A DNA stretch of 10,992 nucleotides from an uncultured Pseudomonadota bacterium (GTDB lineage: Bacteria; Pseudomonadota; Alphaproteobacteria; Rs-D84): NCBI GenBank assembly GCA_947165555.1, contig CAMVAR010000009.1:1-10992 (forward strand). The letters are read 5' to 3'. Shown piece by piece: positions 1 to 6,532 of this stretch; the first letter of the stretch is position 1; each line of letters starts with the position of its first letter. A program made the translations under genes and the position numbers. A model generated the notes under the pieces. It saw only the letters and a program-made list of their open reading frames with translations. It was not told the DNA's origin and made no database searches.

Positions 1-1
1 C

Positions 2-259
2 GCCGATCAAAACAATATAGCGGTGCCGCTTACGCAAAACCAATACCATGCATTGGTGATTTTTGCGTATAATATCGGCGCAAAAAACTTTGCGAATTCC
101 ACCGTGGTGAAATACATCAATAACCCAAATTTCCACAGTTCGATATATCCAAACCTTGAATCGGCGTGGCGGTCATGGAATAAATCCGGGGGGCGCGTAA
201 TGGCGGGGCTGGGGCGGCGGCGGGATGCGGAATTGCGCATGTTCGTGTGCGGTATTTGA
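2..259 (+). CDS. Phage-type lysozyme (GH24 endolysin), C-terminal part
   Basis: This is the C-terminal part of a peptidoglycan-cleaving lysozyme of the T4/lambda-R type (glycoside hydrolase 24), which hydrolyses the MurNAc-GlcNAc bond. The reading frame is open to the left edge, so the real start and the N-terminal catalytic Glu lie outside the window; the GTG at 23 is only an internal codon. Family hallmarks visible are LTQNQYHALVIFAYNIG (the region normally read as Q-x-Q-[FY]-D-A-L-x-S-F-x-F-N-x-G), a SAWRSWNKSGG segment near the C-terminus, and the closing GLGRRRDAE motif, which in GH24 enzymes is typically G-L-x-x-R-R-x-x-E. The stop codon TGA (257-259) overlaps the -35 box of the next promoter. 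Whether it is a prophage remnant, a domesticated autolysin or part of a larger phage-derived cluster cannot be decided here because no other phage gene is visible. Confidence 0.85.
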   Translation, partial: ADQNNIAVPLTQNQYHALVIFAYNIGAKNFANSTVVKYINNPNFHSSIYPNLESAWRSWNKSGGRVMAGLGRRRDAELRMFVCGI

Positions 260-283
260 CATATCGCGTCGGTGTGATATAAT
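256..283 (+). promoter_or_regulatory. Sigma70-type promoter for the small lipoprotein gene
   Basis: A perfect TTGACA (256-261) is followed after 16 bases by a perfect TATAAT (278-283), preceded by a TGn extended -10 element (275-277). Transcription should start about 7 bases after the -10, at 290-291, which coincides with the ATG at 291. The transcript is therefore predicted to be leaderless. The -35 box overlaps the stop codon of the lysozyme gene. Confidence 0.75.
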
Positions 284-290
284 TTACAAC

Positions 291-404
291 ATGAAGAAAG
301 TAATATTTATTTTATTGGGATGTGTTTTGGTATTGTCCGCATGTGGTGTGAAATCTGATTTAAGCCGCCCATCGGGGCCGTTGCGGAATTATCCTGTGTA
401 CTAA
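291..404 (+). CDS. Small LptM-like outer-membrane lipoprotein
   Basis: A 37-residue protein with a lipoprotein signal peptide: charged MKK start, hydrophobic core to about residue 15, then the lipobox L-S-A-C with Cys18 as the expected lipidated residue. After the Cys come GVKSDLSRPSGP and a short tail ending NYPVY. The pattern C-G-x-K-x-[DP]-L-x-x-P resembles the LptM (YifL) family of tiny lipoproteins, which in enterobacteria help mature the LptD-LptE LPS translocon. The gene is too short for ordinary ORF cut-offs. There is no Shine-Dalgarno sequence before the ATG, in keeping with the leaderless transcript predicted from the promoter immediately upstream. The next gene starts 18 bases after its stop and probably shares the transcript. 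That it is a lipoprotein is well supported; the LptM assignment is inference from a few residues. Confidence 0.7.
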   Translation: MKKVIFILLGCVLVLSACGVKSDLSRPSGPLRNYPVY

Positions 405-422
405 TGTTTATGGGGAATAACC

Positions 423-1826
423 ATGGCGTCCAAGGCATCAATAATTTTAAGAACAGGCAAAACCGCAAAAAATAAACATGGCATTTTGCATGTAAAAAAT
501 ATTCCGGCAGATAATGTTTGTGTTTTATACCTTGGTGGAAATTTAACCGAAGACGACCGGGCGGCGTCGGGTAATGCCAAGGTTATTGAACAAGAAATTT
601 TACCAGATATATCTGAACATGTCCCGGTGTATTCGGTGGCATATTCGTTTGATGCGGACGATACCGAATTTGCACGCGAAGTTACGTTTCATAAGTCCGG
701 GCACAGTTTTTTAACAAGTCCGCGTATGCCAATGTTTATAAATGTCAATGCAAAAAATATAGATACTACATTCCGTCGCTATATAATGCCACGATTGAAC
801 AAATCATCTGATGATGGGGCGAACGTTAAACTGGTGCTGAAAAATATGCGGTCCTTGTATATTTCGGTATCTGGTGATTATGACAAAATGGTGCGGGCAT
901 TGGAATCCAAATTGACATCTGTGATGGGGCGCATGGGCTATTCCAAGACCGACATTACGATGGTGGGGTTTGCCCTGCGGAATAATACAATATCAGAATC
1001 AGAACTGGATTTTAAATATATAAACGATATTTTTGAACATGCAATATTGCCACGGATATCTGATAATAATGGTACATCACGATTAAAATTAAATGATGCC
1101 ATGCGCCGCGTTCGGGCGATGAATATTGTTGCGCATTGTCATGGTGCCTATGTTGTATTGAAATTAGAAGAAAAAATGACGAATAAAATGCGCGAATTGG
1201 GATACGACGATGGTGAAATATCCAAGGTTTTATCCCAGATGTTGGTCGTTTCCCATGCTCCATCTATACCGATGGGGGTCGTAAAATCTCGCATGATAAG
1301 TTTTATATCGGCAAATGATGATAATCTGGCCATGCCCAAGAATTGGATACGGCAATATGTTATGGCGCAACGGGCCCGCGAATACGATGGCAAGATTGAT
1401 AATAAATGGATGCCCCCAATGTTTCTTGGTGGAAAGTATGGCAATGTATTCGTTGTGCATAATGCGTTTACACCTGAAAAATTTGGCGCCCCGCGCGACG
1501 AAGAACACAACAACACGCATTATATTGGTATCAAAAATCAAACCAATGTTGGTCAATTAATGGCACTAATATCCGGTAATGTGATAAAGAACGGGATTAA
1601 AAATTCGCTGTCCAATCAATCTGGACGGTTTCGCGCATTGCCCCCGACGCATAATTTGATACTAGGGGGCGTGAACCAGAACTGGTTGGTGGAAACATTT
1701 AAATTGATGCGGGCAAATGGCCGTGCATTCATGCGCGCGGTGTACAAATATGCGACCGAAAACGTTAAATCAATGCGCACAATTCGTGGAATGGATGGGG
1801 ATTTGGAACGGGCACCACACAGATAA
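423..1826 (+). CDS. Unknown protein with alpha/beta-hydrolase-like Cys-His-Asp motifs
   Basis: A 467-residue soluble protein without signal peptide or membrane segment; I do not recognise a named family. Several features fit a divergent alpha/beta-hydrolase fold in the expected order: a hydrophobic strand ending in a Gly turn (VCVLYLGGN, 32-40), a second strand (VYSVAYSFD, 69-77), a strand-elbow-helix MNIVAHCHGAYVVLKLEE (233-250) in which Cys239 sits where the G-x-S-x-G serine is expected, the next strand MLVVSHAP (273-280), an acidic loop SFISANDDN (293-301; Asp299 or Asp300 as candidate acid), and His366 in NNTHY as candidate catalytic base. A cysteine nucleophile is known in dienelactone hydrolases. 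The start is supported by GGGGA (412-416) six bases before the ATG. It lies 18 bases after the small lipoprotein gene. No substrate can be proposed. It could be an inactive or non-enzymatic relative. Confidence 0.8.
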   Translation: MASKASIILRTGKTAKNKHGILHVKNIPADNVCVLYLGGNLTEDDRAASGNAKVIEQEILPDISEHVPVYSVAYSFDADDTEFAREVTFHKSGHSFLTSPRMPMFINVNAKNIDTTFRRYIMPRLNKSSDDGANVKLVLKNMRSLYISVSGDYDKMVRALESKLTSVMGRMGYSKTDITMVGFALRNNTISESELDFKYINDIFEHAILPRISDNNGTSRLKLNDAMRRVRAMNIVAHCHGAYVVLKLEEKMTNKMRELGYDDGEISKVLSQMLVVSHAPSIPMGVVKSRMISFISANDDNLAMPKNWIRQYVMAQRAREYDGKIDNKWMPPMFLGGKYGNVFVVHNAFTPEKFGAPRDEEHNNTHYIGIKNQTNVGQLMALISGNVIKNGIKNSLSNQSGRFRALPPTHNLILGGVNQNWLVETFKLMRANGRAFMRAVYKYATENVKSMRTIRGMDGDLERAPHR

Positions 1827-1849
1827 ACATACGACACAAATCAATACTG

Positions 1850-1934
1850 TGGTGGGCCCGGGGGGATTTGAACCCCCATGGGTTTCCCCACCGGAACCTA
1901 AATCCGGCGCGTCTACCAATTTCGCCACGGGCCC
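1850..1934 (-). tRNA. tRNA-Leu (anticodon UAG)
   Basis: On the minus strand the sequence folds as a class II tRNA of 85 bases. The acceptor stem GGGCCCG pairs with CGGGCCC, followed by discriminator A and an encoded CCA (1850-1852). The D-arm contains TGGTAGACGC, typical of leucine tRNAs. The anticodon stem CCGGA/TCCGG encloses the loop TTTAGGT, giving anticodon TAG, which reads CUN leucine codons. A long variable arm (GGTGGGGAAACCC region) and a T-arm with GGTTCAAATCC complete the structure. A weak -10-like CATAAT lies upstream on the minus strand near 1955, without a convincing -35. The gene faces the 467-residue protein gene and ends 23 bases from its stop. Confidence 0.95.
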
Positions 1935-1968
1935 AACATGATAAAAACAATATTATGATAAAAAAGAC

Positions 1969-1997
1969 TTGATTTCCAGTAAAAAATAACCTAAAAT
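1969..1997 (+). promoter_or_regulatory. Promoter for rpmG
   Basis: TTGATT (1969-1974), a 17-base spacer and TAAAAT (1992-1997) form a good sigma70-type promoter, predicting a start near 2004 and a leader of about 24 bases before the rpmG ATG. A second TATAAT at 2007-2012 lacks a -35 and would start transcription on top of the ribosome binding site, so it is less likely to be used. Confidence 0.55.
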
Positions 1998-2027
1998 CCC
2001 GTGCAGTATAATAAAAAGGGCAATAAA

Positions 2028-2201
2028 ATGGCATCTAAGAAAGGTAGCAAAGAAATAATCAAACTGGAAAACAAAGAAACCGGTTATTTTTACACTGTAA
2101 CAAAAAATAATAAAACCGCCACGGGCAAGGTTAAACGTCGTAAATACGACCCGAAACTGCGTAAACACGTTGAAATGACCGAAGGCAAAATGTCACACTA
2201 G
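2028..2201 (+). CDS. rpmG: 50S ribosomal protein L33
   Basis: A 57-residue basic protein of the large ribosomal subunit. It aligns by eye with bacterial L33: the FYTVTKNNKT segment (residues 21-30) corresponds to the family's HFYTTTKNKRT, and KYDPKLRKHV (39-48) to KFDPVVRQHV. It contains no cysteine and so belongs to the zinc-independent form, as in most proteobacteria. The ATG at 2028 is chosen over an in-frame upstream ATG at 2001 because AAGGG (2016-2020) lies at proper spacing before it and because the MASKKG-type start is normal for L33. It is a monocistronic unit with its own promoter and a terminator 17 bases after the stop. Confidence 0.95.
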   Translation: MASKKGSKEIIKLENKETGYFYTVTKNNKTATGKVKRRKYDPKLRKHVEMTEGKMSH

Positions 2202-2217
2202 GTGGGTATTGTTTATT

Positions 2218-2242
2218 ACGGGCGCAATCGCGCCCGTTTTTT
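2218..2242 (+). terminator. Rho-independent terminator of rpmG
   Basis: A perfect 8-bp GC-rich stem ACGGGCGC/GCGCCCGT with the 4-base loop AATC is followed directly by a T6 tract (2237-2242). Confidence 0.9.
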
Positions 2243-2243
2243 G

Positions 2244-2272
2244 TTGCATAAAAATATGCGTGTTGTTAAAAT
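2244..2272 (+). promoter_or_regulatory. Putative extended -10 promoter for the small secreted protein
   Basis: TGTTAAAAT (2264-2272) combines a TGn element with a five-of-six -10 box. TTGCAT (2244-2249) lies 17 bases upstream as a weak -35. The expected start near 2279 leaves a short leader carrying the strong AAGGAG. The element follows the rpmG terminator directly, so the next gene needs its own promoter. Confidence 0.45.
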
Positions 2273-2301
2273 TCGACCATAACAAAGCAAAAGGAGAAAA
2301 A

Positions 2302-2661
2302 ATGAAAAAATCAATTATCGTTGGTGCAATATCTTTGGCGGTGTTGGGCTGTGGCGCAGACGCGGAAACCGTAACCGTATTTGATGCCGAATGCGAAACG
2401 GTTTTGACGGGTGAACGCGGTGATGTGGTGGCAAAATGTCCGGTCACAGAACAATTGGCGGCGATTCAAACCGAAACACCAAACGCGATGTTTTTAAGCG
2501 TTGACCCGGCGACATTGATATTGGATGCGGACCGCGTTTATGTAAATATTGTTGATGGCGATTGTGGTGAAAACACCGTCGGATATCGTGTGTTGGTCAA
2601 TAATCCGGTATTTGATGGTGAAGCATTATATGCGGTCTTCAAATGTGTTGAAAAAGAATAA
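2302..2661 (+). CDS. Small exported cysteine-containing protein of unknown function
   Basis: A 119-residue protein that I do not recognise. It starts with a clear export signal: MKK, then a hydrophobic core to about residue 16. Two processing outcomes are possible: signal peptidase I after Ala-Asp-Ala (residues 19-21), or lipoprotein processing at Cys17 in V-L-G-C, a lipobox with an untypical -3/-2 pair. The mature part is acidic and probably mostly beta-structured, with four further cysteines (31, 46, 88, 115), enough for two disulfides in the periplasm. The start is fixed by a strong AAGGAG (2291-2296) five bases before the ATG at 2302; a longer frame from 2209 would run through the upstream leader. 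It stands alone between two terminators. Confidence 0.75.
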   Translation: MKKSIIVGAISLAVLGCGADAETVTVFDAECETVLTGERGDVVAKCPVTEQLAAIQTETPNAMFLSVDPATLILDADRVYVNIVDGDCGENTVGYRVLVNNPVFDGEALYAVFKCVEKE

Positions 2662-2675
2662 ATTGTATTAAACCC

Positions 2676-2703
2676 AAAAACACCGGCGCACGCCGGTGTT
2701 TTT
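2676..2703. terminator. Bidirectional terminator between converging genes
   Basis: A 13-bp perfect inverted repeat, AAAAACACCGGCG/CGCCGGTGTTTTT around CA, has a GC-rich core flanked by A5 and T5. It can therefore terminate the plus-strand secreted-protein gene (stop at 2661) and the minus-strand parC gene (stop at 2720) alike. Confidence 0.9.
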
Positions 2704-2719
2704 CATTAACCACTATCCA

Positions 2720-4951
2720 CTATTTTCCAAACTTTCCACTGCGTGGGAATCCGACCGGAATGGTGTGTCCCTGGGACGCACGTTTCCCGGCCCAGGGCTT
2801 CCAATCGTCCAGTTTTGTTGTACCGCGACCGGTTGTCCAACCAAAGCCATCCACCGCATTGAAAAACATTATATCCAAAACATACGTGCGTTCGGCATTA
2901 TATTTTTGCAGAATTACACCTTTGCCACGAATCATTTCCGGGATTTCCGATGTCGGAAAGATTAATAATTTGTCGTTAGAACCCGATATTGCAACCGTAT
3001 CACCCGTTACAGTCACGCACATTGTTGCCGGATTTTTATCATCAACATTCATAACCTGTTTGCCGGTACGCGTTTGTGCAACGCAGTTTTCACCCGAAAC
3101 GATAAAGCCATTTCCGTGTCGTGAAACGACCAAATATCGGGCCGATGTGTCCAATACGAACGCACGCACAATATTTTCTTCGGCACCAATATCCGCCATC
3201 ATGCGCACAGATTCCCCAAAACCACGTGCCGACGGTAAATCATTCGCGGCCAATGTGAACATTCGACCCGACGAGCCAAACAAAGATATTTTGTCGGTTG
3301 ACATCGCATGGAATGCAAATTTTAATTCGTCCCCTTCTTTGAACTTTAAATCCAATGAATTCAAATCCAGGTGCCCCCGCGCCGCGCGAATCCATCCCAT
3401 TGCGGATAGTATAATTGTCAACGGTTCTTTTTCGATAAATTCATCCGTATTAACAACAATTTCTTCGGTTTGTGTCGCCCATGTGGTGCGCCGCCGTCCA
3501 AGGGTTGTTTTTTTATCAAATTGTTTTTTGATATCGGCAAACCATGCCTTAATCTGGGCATTTTGGATTTCCGCACTGTCCAACAAGGCGACCAATTTTT
3601 CGCGTTCCGCGCGCAATGCCGTATCTTCGCGACGAATTTCCATTTCTTCCAGTTTGCGTAACGCGCGCAGCCGTGTATTTAAAATCGATTCAACCTGAAC
3701 ATCGGTCAAATCAAACTCGGCCATTAACACAGATTTTGGGTCGTCTTCGTTTCGAATAATTTCAATTACCCGGTCCAAATTCAGATATACGATTAACAAC
3801 CCGCCCAATATTTCCAACCGCCTATCGATATTTCCCAAACGCCACCTGGTCCGACGCAATAAAACATTTTTTTGATGTGCGATAAATTCCAATAAAACGT
3901 CACGAATTCCCATAACACGTGGCGCGCCATTCGAATCAATGACATTGAAATTCATGTTGAATTTATATTCCAAATCAGTCATCGCAAACAAATGCGCCAT
4001 CATTTTATCTGCGGGTACATTGCGGTTTTTTGGCGTAATAACAATGCGCACATCGGTCGTAGATTCATCGACAATATCATCAACCAACGGCAATTTTTTG
4101 GCGTCAATCATTTCGCCAATTTGTTCCACCAGTTTGGATTTGATAATTCCATACGGGATTTCGGTAATTACAACCTGGTATCCGCCGCGTTCCAATTCTT
4201 CGATTTCCCATCGGGCGCGGATTCTAAATGGCCCCTTGCCGGTTTCATAGTTTTTAACAATTGTATCAAAATCATCGATTAAAACGCCACCGGTTGGTAA
4301 ATCAGGCCCAACCAATTTTTTGCAAATTTGTGCGGTTGTTGCGTCCGGACGGTCCACGACCATGGTTAAGGCATCACAAACCTCTGCCACGTTATGGGTT
4401 GGGATATTGGTCGCCATACCCACGGCGATACCCATTCCACCATTTGCCAACAAATTCGGAAATGCGCCCGGCATAACAACCGGTTCGGTTGTTGTCCCGT
4501 CAAAGTTTGGCATCATATCAACACTATCTTCGTCAATGCCATCCATAATCAGCATAGCCGCGTCAGTCATTTTTGATTCGGTATAACGATAGGCCGCCTG
4601 GGGGTCGCCATCAATATTACCAAAGTTACCCTGGCCATCGATTAGTGGGTAACGGACGGAAAAATCCTGGGCAAGGCGGACCATTGCATCATATACCGAC
4701 GAATCGCCATGGGGGTGATAATGACCCAATACGTCACCAACCACCGTTGCGCATTTACGGAATGCGGCCGCCGGGGATAACTTTTGACGCAACATAGAAT
4801 ATAAAATACGCCGATGCACGGGTTTTAACCCATCGCGTACATCCGGCAATGCGCGTGATACAATCGTACTGACCGCGTATGACAAATAACGCGTGGACAG
4901 TGCGTCGGCCAACTGTTGTGAATCAATTCTTTCTTGTGTTTCTTTACTCAT
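2720..4951 (-). CDS. parC: DNA topoisomerase IV subunit A
   Basis: A 743-residue DNA cleavage subunit that, with ParE, decatenates daughter chromosomes. The N-terminal breakage-reunion domain has [19 protein letters not shown] (35-53), [17 protein letters not shown] (79-95), [19 protein letters not shown] (105-123) with Tyr123 as the DNA-linking residue, and the TNIPTHN region typical of the family. A central coiled-coil segment around [15 protein letters not shown] follows, then a beta-pinwheel C-terminal domain. ParC rather than GyrA is indicated by the length of about 740, no GyrA-box (QRRGGKG-type) and the [10 protein letters not shown] segment. In the quinolone-determining region Ser84 and Asp88 occupy the places of E. 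coli ParC Ser80 and Glu84, so the serine is the wild-type drug-sensitive residue. It lies 58 bases downstream of zapA. No clear Shine-Dalgarno precedes the ATG. Confidence 0.95.
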   Translation of the reverse strand: MSKETQERIDSQQLADALSTRYLSYAVSTIVSRALPDVRDGLKPVHRRILYSMLRQKLSPAAAFRKCATVVGDVLGHYHPHGDSSVYDAMVRLAQDFSVRYPLIDGQGNFGNIDGDPQAAYRYTESKMTDAAMLIMDGIDEDSVDMMPNFDGTTTEPVVMPGAFPNLLANGGMGIAVGMATNIPTHNVAEVCDALTMVVDRPDATTAQICKKLVGPDLPTGGVLIDDFDTIVKNYETGKGPFRIRARWEIEELERGGYQVVITEIPYGIIKSKLVEQIGEMIDAKKLPLVDDIVDESTTDVRIVITPKNRNVPADKMMAHLFAMTDLEYKFNMNFNVIDSNGAPRVMGIRDVLLEFIAHQKNVLLRRTRWRLGNIDRRLEILGGLLIVYLNLDRVIEIIRNEDDPKSVLMAEFDLTDVQVESILNTRLRALRKLEEMEIRREDTALRAEREKLVALLDSAEIQNAQIKAWFADIKKQFDKKTTLGRRRTTWATQTEEIVVNTDEFIEKEPLTIILSAMGWIRAARGHLDLNSLDLKFKEGDELKFAFHAMSTDKISLFGSSGRMFTLAANDLPSARGFGESVRMMADIGAEENIVRAFVLDTSARYLVVSRHGNGFIVSGENCVAQTRTGKQVMNVDDKNPATMCVTVTGDTVAISGSNDKLLIFPTSEIPEMIRGKGVILQKYNAERTYVLDIMFFNAVDGFGWTTGRGTTKLDDWKPWAGKRASQGHTIPVGFPRSGKFGK

Positions 4952-5009
4952 AACGACATAAAATTAGAACATTTGAAAAAAAATAACAACCGAAAAAAGC
5001 AAGTTTTTT

Positions 5010-5288
5010 TTACATCACGATTTTGTTTTTAATTTCGCGTATGCGGGCCAAAATTTCACGCAGGTCGGCGTCCGTAACGTCAATATTTGGACGATTTTTG
5101 ATTTCGTCGGCCAAGACGATACATAATGTTGCCAACAACGAATTTTCGGGCAAGGGCCCAATTTTATCTAAAATCTGGCGCGCGCGTGCATCCACCATTT
5201 TCCCTAATTCAATCAGACGTGCCTCTTGCCCGTCTTCGCATCCCATTGGATAGTTTTTGTTTACAATTGGTATGGATACAACACTCAT
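5010..5288 (-). CDS. zapA: Cell division protein ZapA
   Basis: A 92-residue FtsZ-associated protein that cross-links FtsZ filaments in the Z-ring. The N-terminal globular part carries the ZapA pattern: a V-x-I-V-N-K-x-Y-P-M-x-C strand-turn (residues 4-17), then EDGQEARLIELGKMVDARA (18-36), the conserved C-x-x-G-x-E-x-x-L-x-x-L-x-x-x-[IV]-D block. The C-terminal half (about 50-92) is the helical, coiled-coil-forming dimerisation region, starting SLLATLCIVLADEI. The ATG overlaps the stop of the upstream coiled-coil gene in an ATGA arrangement, so the two are translationally coupled. Downstream comes parC after 58 bases; no 6S RNA gene is visible there, unlike the enterobacterial zapA neighbourhood. 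Confidence 0.9.
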   Translation of the reverse strand: MSVVSIPIVNKNYPMGCEDGQEARLIELGKMVDARARQILDKIGPLPENSLLATLCIVLADEIKNRPNIDVTDADLREILARIREIKNKIVM

Positions 5289-5494
5289 GCTAGCTTCTTT
5301 AGTACATTTATGGCCTGGTCGACCAGGTCGGCGGCATGCGCGTTTTTATCACGCAGTTTTTTTACCTGTTCGGTTAAAATTGCCACCTCTAAATCCGTTT
5401 GTTTGCCGGCGTTTACGGCCATTGCCCGCAACCCGGCCGCCGCATCGTCCAGTTTCGCCAATTCTTGAAAAATTTGTTCCTTGATATCGGACAT
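5285..5494 (-). CDS. Small coiled-coil protein upstream of zapA (ZauP-like)
   Basis: A 69-residue protein that is almost entirely predicted helix with heptad-like spacing of Leu, Ala and Val (for example LEVAILTEQVKKLRDKN, residues 35-51). No signal peptide or membrane segment is present. In alphaproteobacteria a small coiled-coil gene immediately upstream of zapA is a recurrent arrangement; in Caulobacter the product, ZauP, forms a complex with ZapA that sharpens the Z-ring. Position, size, helical character and the ATGA overlap with zapA all match that role, but the sequence itself is too simple to prove homology. Its promoter places the transcription start on the ATG (5494), and there is no Shine-Dalgarno sequence. 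Confidence 0.75.
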   Translation of the reverse strand: MSDIKEQIFQELAKLDDAAAGLRAMAVNAGKQTDLEVAILTEQVKKLRDKNAHAADLVDQAINVLKKLA

Positions 5495-5500
5495 ATTGTC

Positions 5501-5529
5501 ATTTTAAGATATTTTTTATATGCGTTCAA
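5501..5529 (-). promoter_or_regulatory. Promoter of the zauP-like/zapA genes
   Basis: On the minus strand TTGAAC (5524-5529), a 17-base spacer and TAAAAT (5501-5506) form a good promoter. Only six bases separate the -10 from the ATG at 5494, so the predicted start site is the A of the start codon, implying a leaderless message. Confidence 0.6.
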
Positions 5530-5537
5530 CCCCAAAA

Positions 5538-5548
5538 TGTGATATAAT
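5538..5548 (+). promoter_or_regulatory. Extended -10 promoter of the three-gene envelope operon
   Basis: TGTGATATAAT contains a perfect TATAAT (5543-5548) with a TGn extension. The same 11 bases occur in the promoter of the small lipoprotein gene (273-283). No good -35 is present. The expected start near 5555 gives a leader of about 20 bases that includes AGGGG (5565-5569), six bases before the ATG at 5576. It is back-to-back with the divergent zauP/zapA promoter. Confidence 0.6.
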
Positions 5549-5575
5549 CTTGCAGAAGATTTGTAGGGGTGTAAA

Positions 5576-6520
5576 ATGAAAAAGAAAATAGTATATATTT
5601 CCGGTGCAGATATTTTTACCGCGGCCGACGTTCACGCCGCATTCCAAGAGGTTCGCGATACATTAAAATTGTCGGATGATACGATTCTGTTTGGGGTCCC
5701 AATTGATGATGTTGTATCCGATTCCGTTGCCCCGGATGTACCGATTGCACCAAAACGAACACCGGCACGTGCGCGCCCCCTGCGTGCCGCCGAATCGGTT
5801 GTAAAACGGCCGGTTTCATACGATTTGACGCCCGGCCATACATCAGATTTATGCGACGATAACGTTAATAAAAACGAATCGGATGTTGTATTATGTGATA
5901 CTATGGACAAAGAACCGGTCCCAACGCCAATTGATGCGGCAACAATAATCAATACGCCAATTGCCGACACAAACCATATCCAAGATGCGTCGGTTGTGCC
6001 AATTTTATCAATTTTGGGTACTAATTCAGAATCAGATGCCCCAACACTGGCCGATTCGACCACAGAAGCGATTGATTCTGAATTAGAATTGTCAGACGAT
6101 ATAAATGTTAATGCAGATTCTGACGATGTTTCTGATGTTGCGGATATTATGAATGATGATACACCGCACGACACCAACGAAGATACGTTGGAACAATTAT
6201 TGGAAAAAATGACTCCATTGCGTGAAGATGTACACAATTCTCAATTGGGGGGGGGCGATGAATCAATTGACGAAACATTGGATTTAGACGACGAATCTGA
6301 CGCCACATTGGAAAATTTAGCCAGCGAATTTGCCCAGGTCCAAGACCAAGTTCCAACGACAAAACGTGGTGCCGAACGTGGTAAAATTGGTAAACTAAAA
6401 AGCATTTTGCCATTCAAAAAAATAAAACGCGAAGATTCAGGTATTTTGGGCGACCTGTTTGGATGGGCGGATATTGCCGCAAATGATGAAAATTTTACAA
6501 ATGCCGCATCAAAAAAGTAA
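5576..6520 (+). CDS. Acidic, largely disordered protein of unknown function
   Basis: A 314-residue protein without recognisable family, first gene of a three-gene operon. Three parts can be seen. Residues 1-45 look folded (a strand KKIVYISG, a helix AADVHAAFQEVRDTL, then a strand TILFGVP). Residues 46-260 are low complexity, very rich in Asp, Glu, Ser and Thr, with a basic proline-containing patch at 60-79, and are probably disordered. Residues 262-304 form a basic-then-hydrophobic tail (GKIGKLKSILPFKKIKRED followed by GILGDLFGWADIAA) that could bind a membrane surface or a partner. There is no signal peptide, so it is probably cytoplasmic. A run of nine G at 6247-6255 lies in the coding sequence; gain or loss of one G gives a stop within a few codons. 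The next gene begins 12 bases later, in the same reading frame. Confidence 0.75.
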   Translation: MKKKIVYISGADIFTAADVHAAFQEVRDTLKLSDDTILFGVPIDDVVSDSVAPDVPIAPKRTPARARPLRAAESVVKRPVSYDLTPGHTSDLCDDNVNKNESDVVLCDTMDKEPVPTPIDAATIINTPIADTNHIQDASVVPILSILGTNSESDAPTLADSTTEAIDSELELSDDINVNADSDDVSDVADIMNDDTPHDTNEDTLEQLLEKMTPLREDVHNSQLGGGDESIDETLDLDDESDATLENLASEFAQVQDQVPTTKRGAERGKIGKLKSILPFKKIKREDSGILGDLFGWADIAANDENFTNAASKK

Positions 6521-6532
6521 AAGACGTACCCA

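Noticed and set aside
1850..1934. tRNA-Leu as an integration (att) site next to a phage-type lysozyme gene
   Set aside because: No integrase, no repeated tRNA 3' end and no further phage genes are visible in the window.
2209..2301. Longer N-terminus for the small exported protein, starting at 2209
   Set aside because: It would translate through the rpmG terminator hairpin and bury the signal peptide; the strong AAGGAG supports the start at 2302.
2760..3698. A 312-codon open frame on the plus strand inside parC
   Set aside because: It is fully antisense to well-conserved parC and its translation is low-quality Ser/Arg-rich sequence with no motif; it is a shadow frame.
4993..5011. A6/T8 inverted repeat after zapA as a terminator
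   Set aside because: The possible stem is made of A-T pairs only and would be too weak; parC is more likely co-transcribed.
5632..6237. A 201-codon Ser/Val-rich open frame antisense to the acidic protein gene
   Set aside because: It is explained by the repetitive Asp/Glu/Ser codons on the other strand; it lacks a ribosome binding site and has no recognisable domain.
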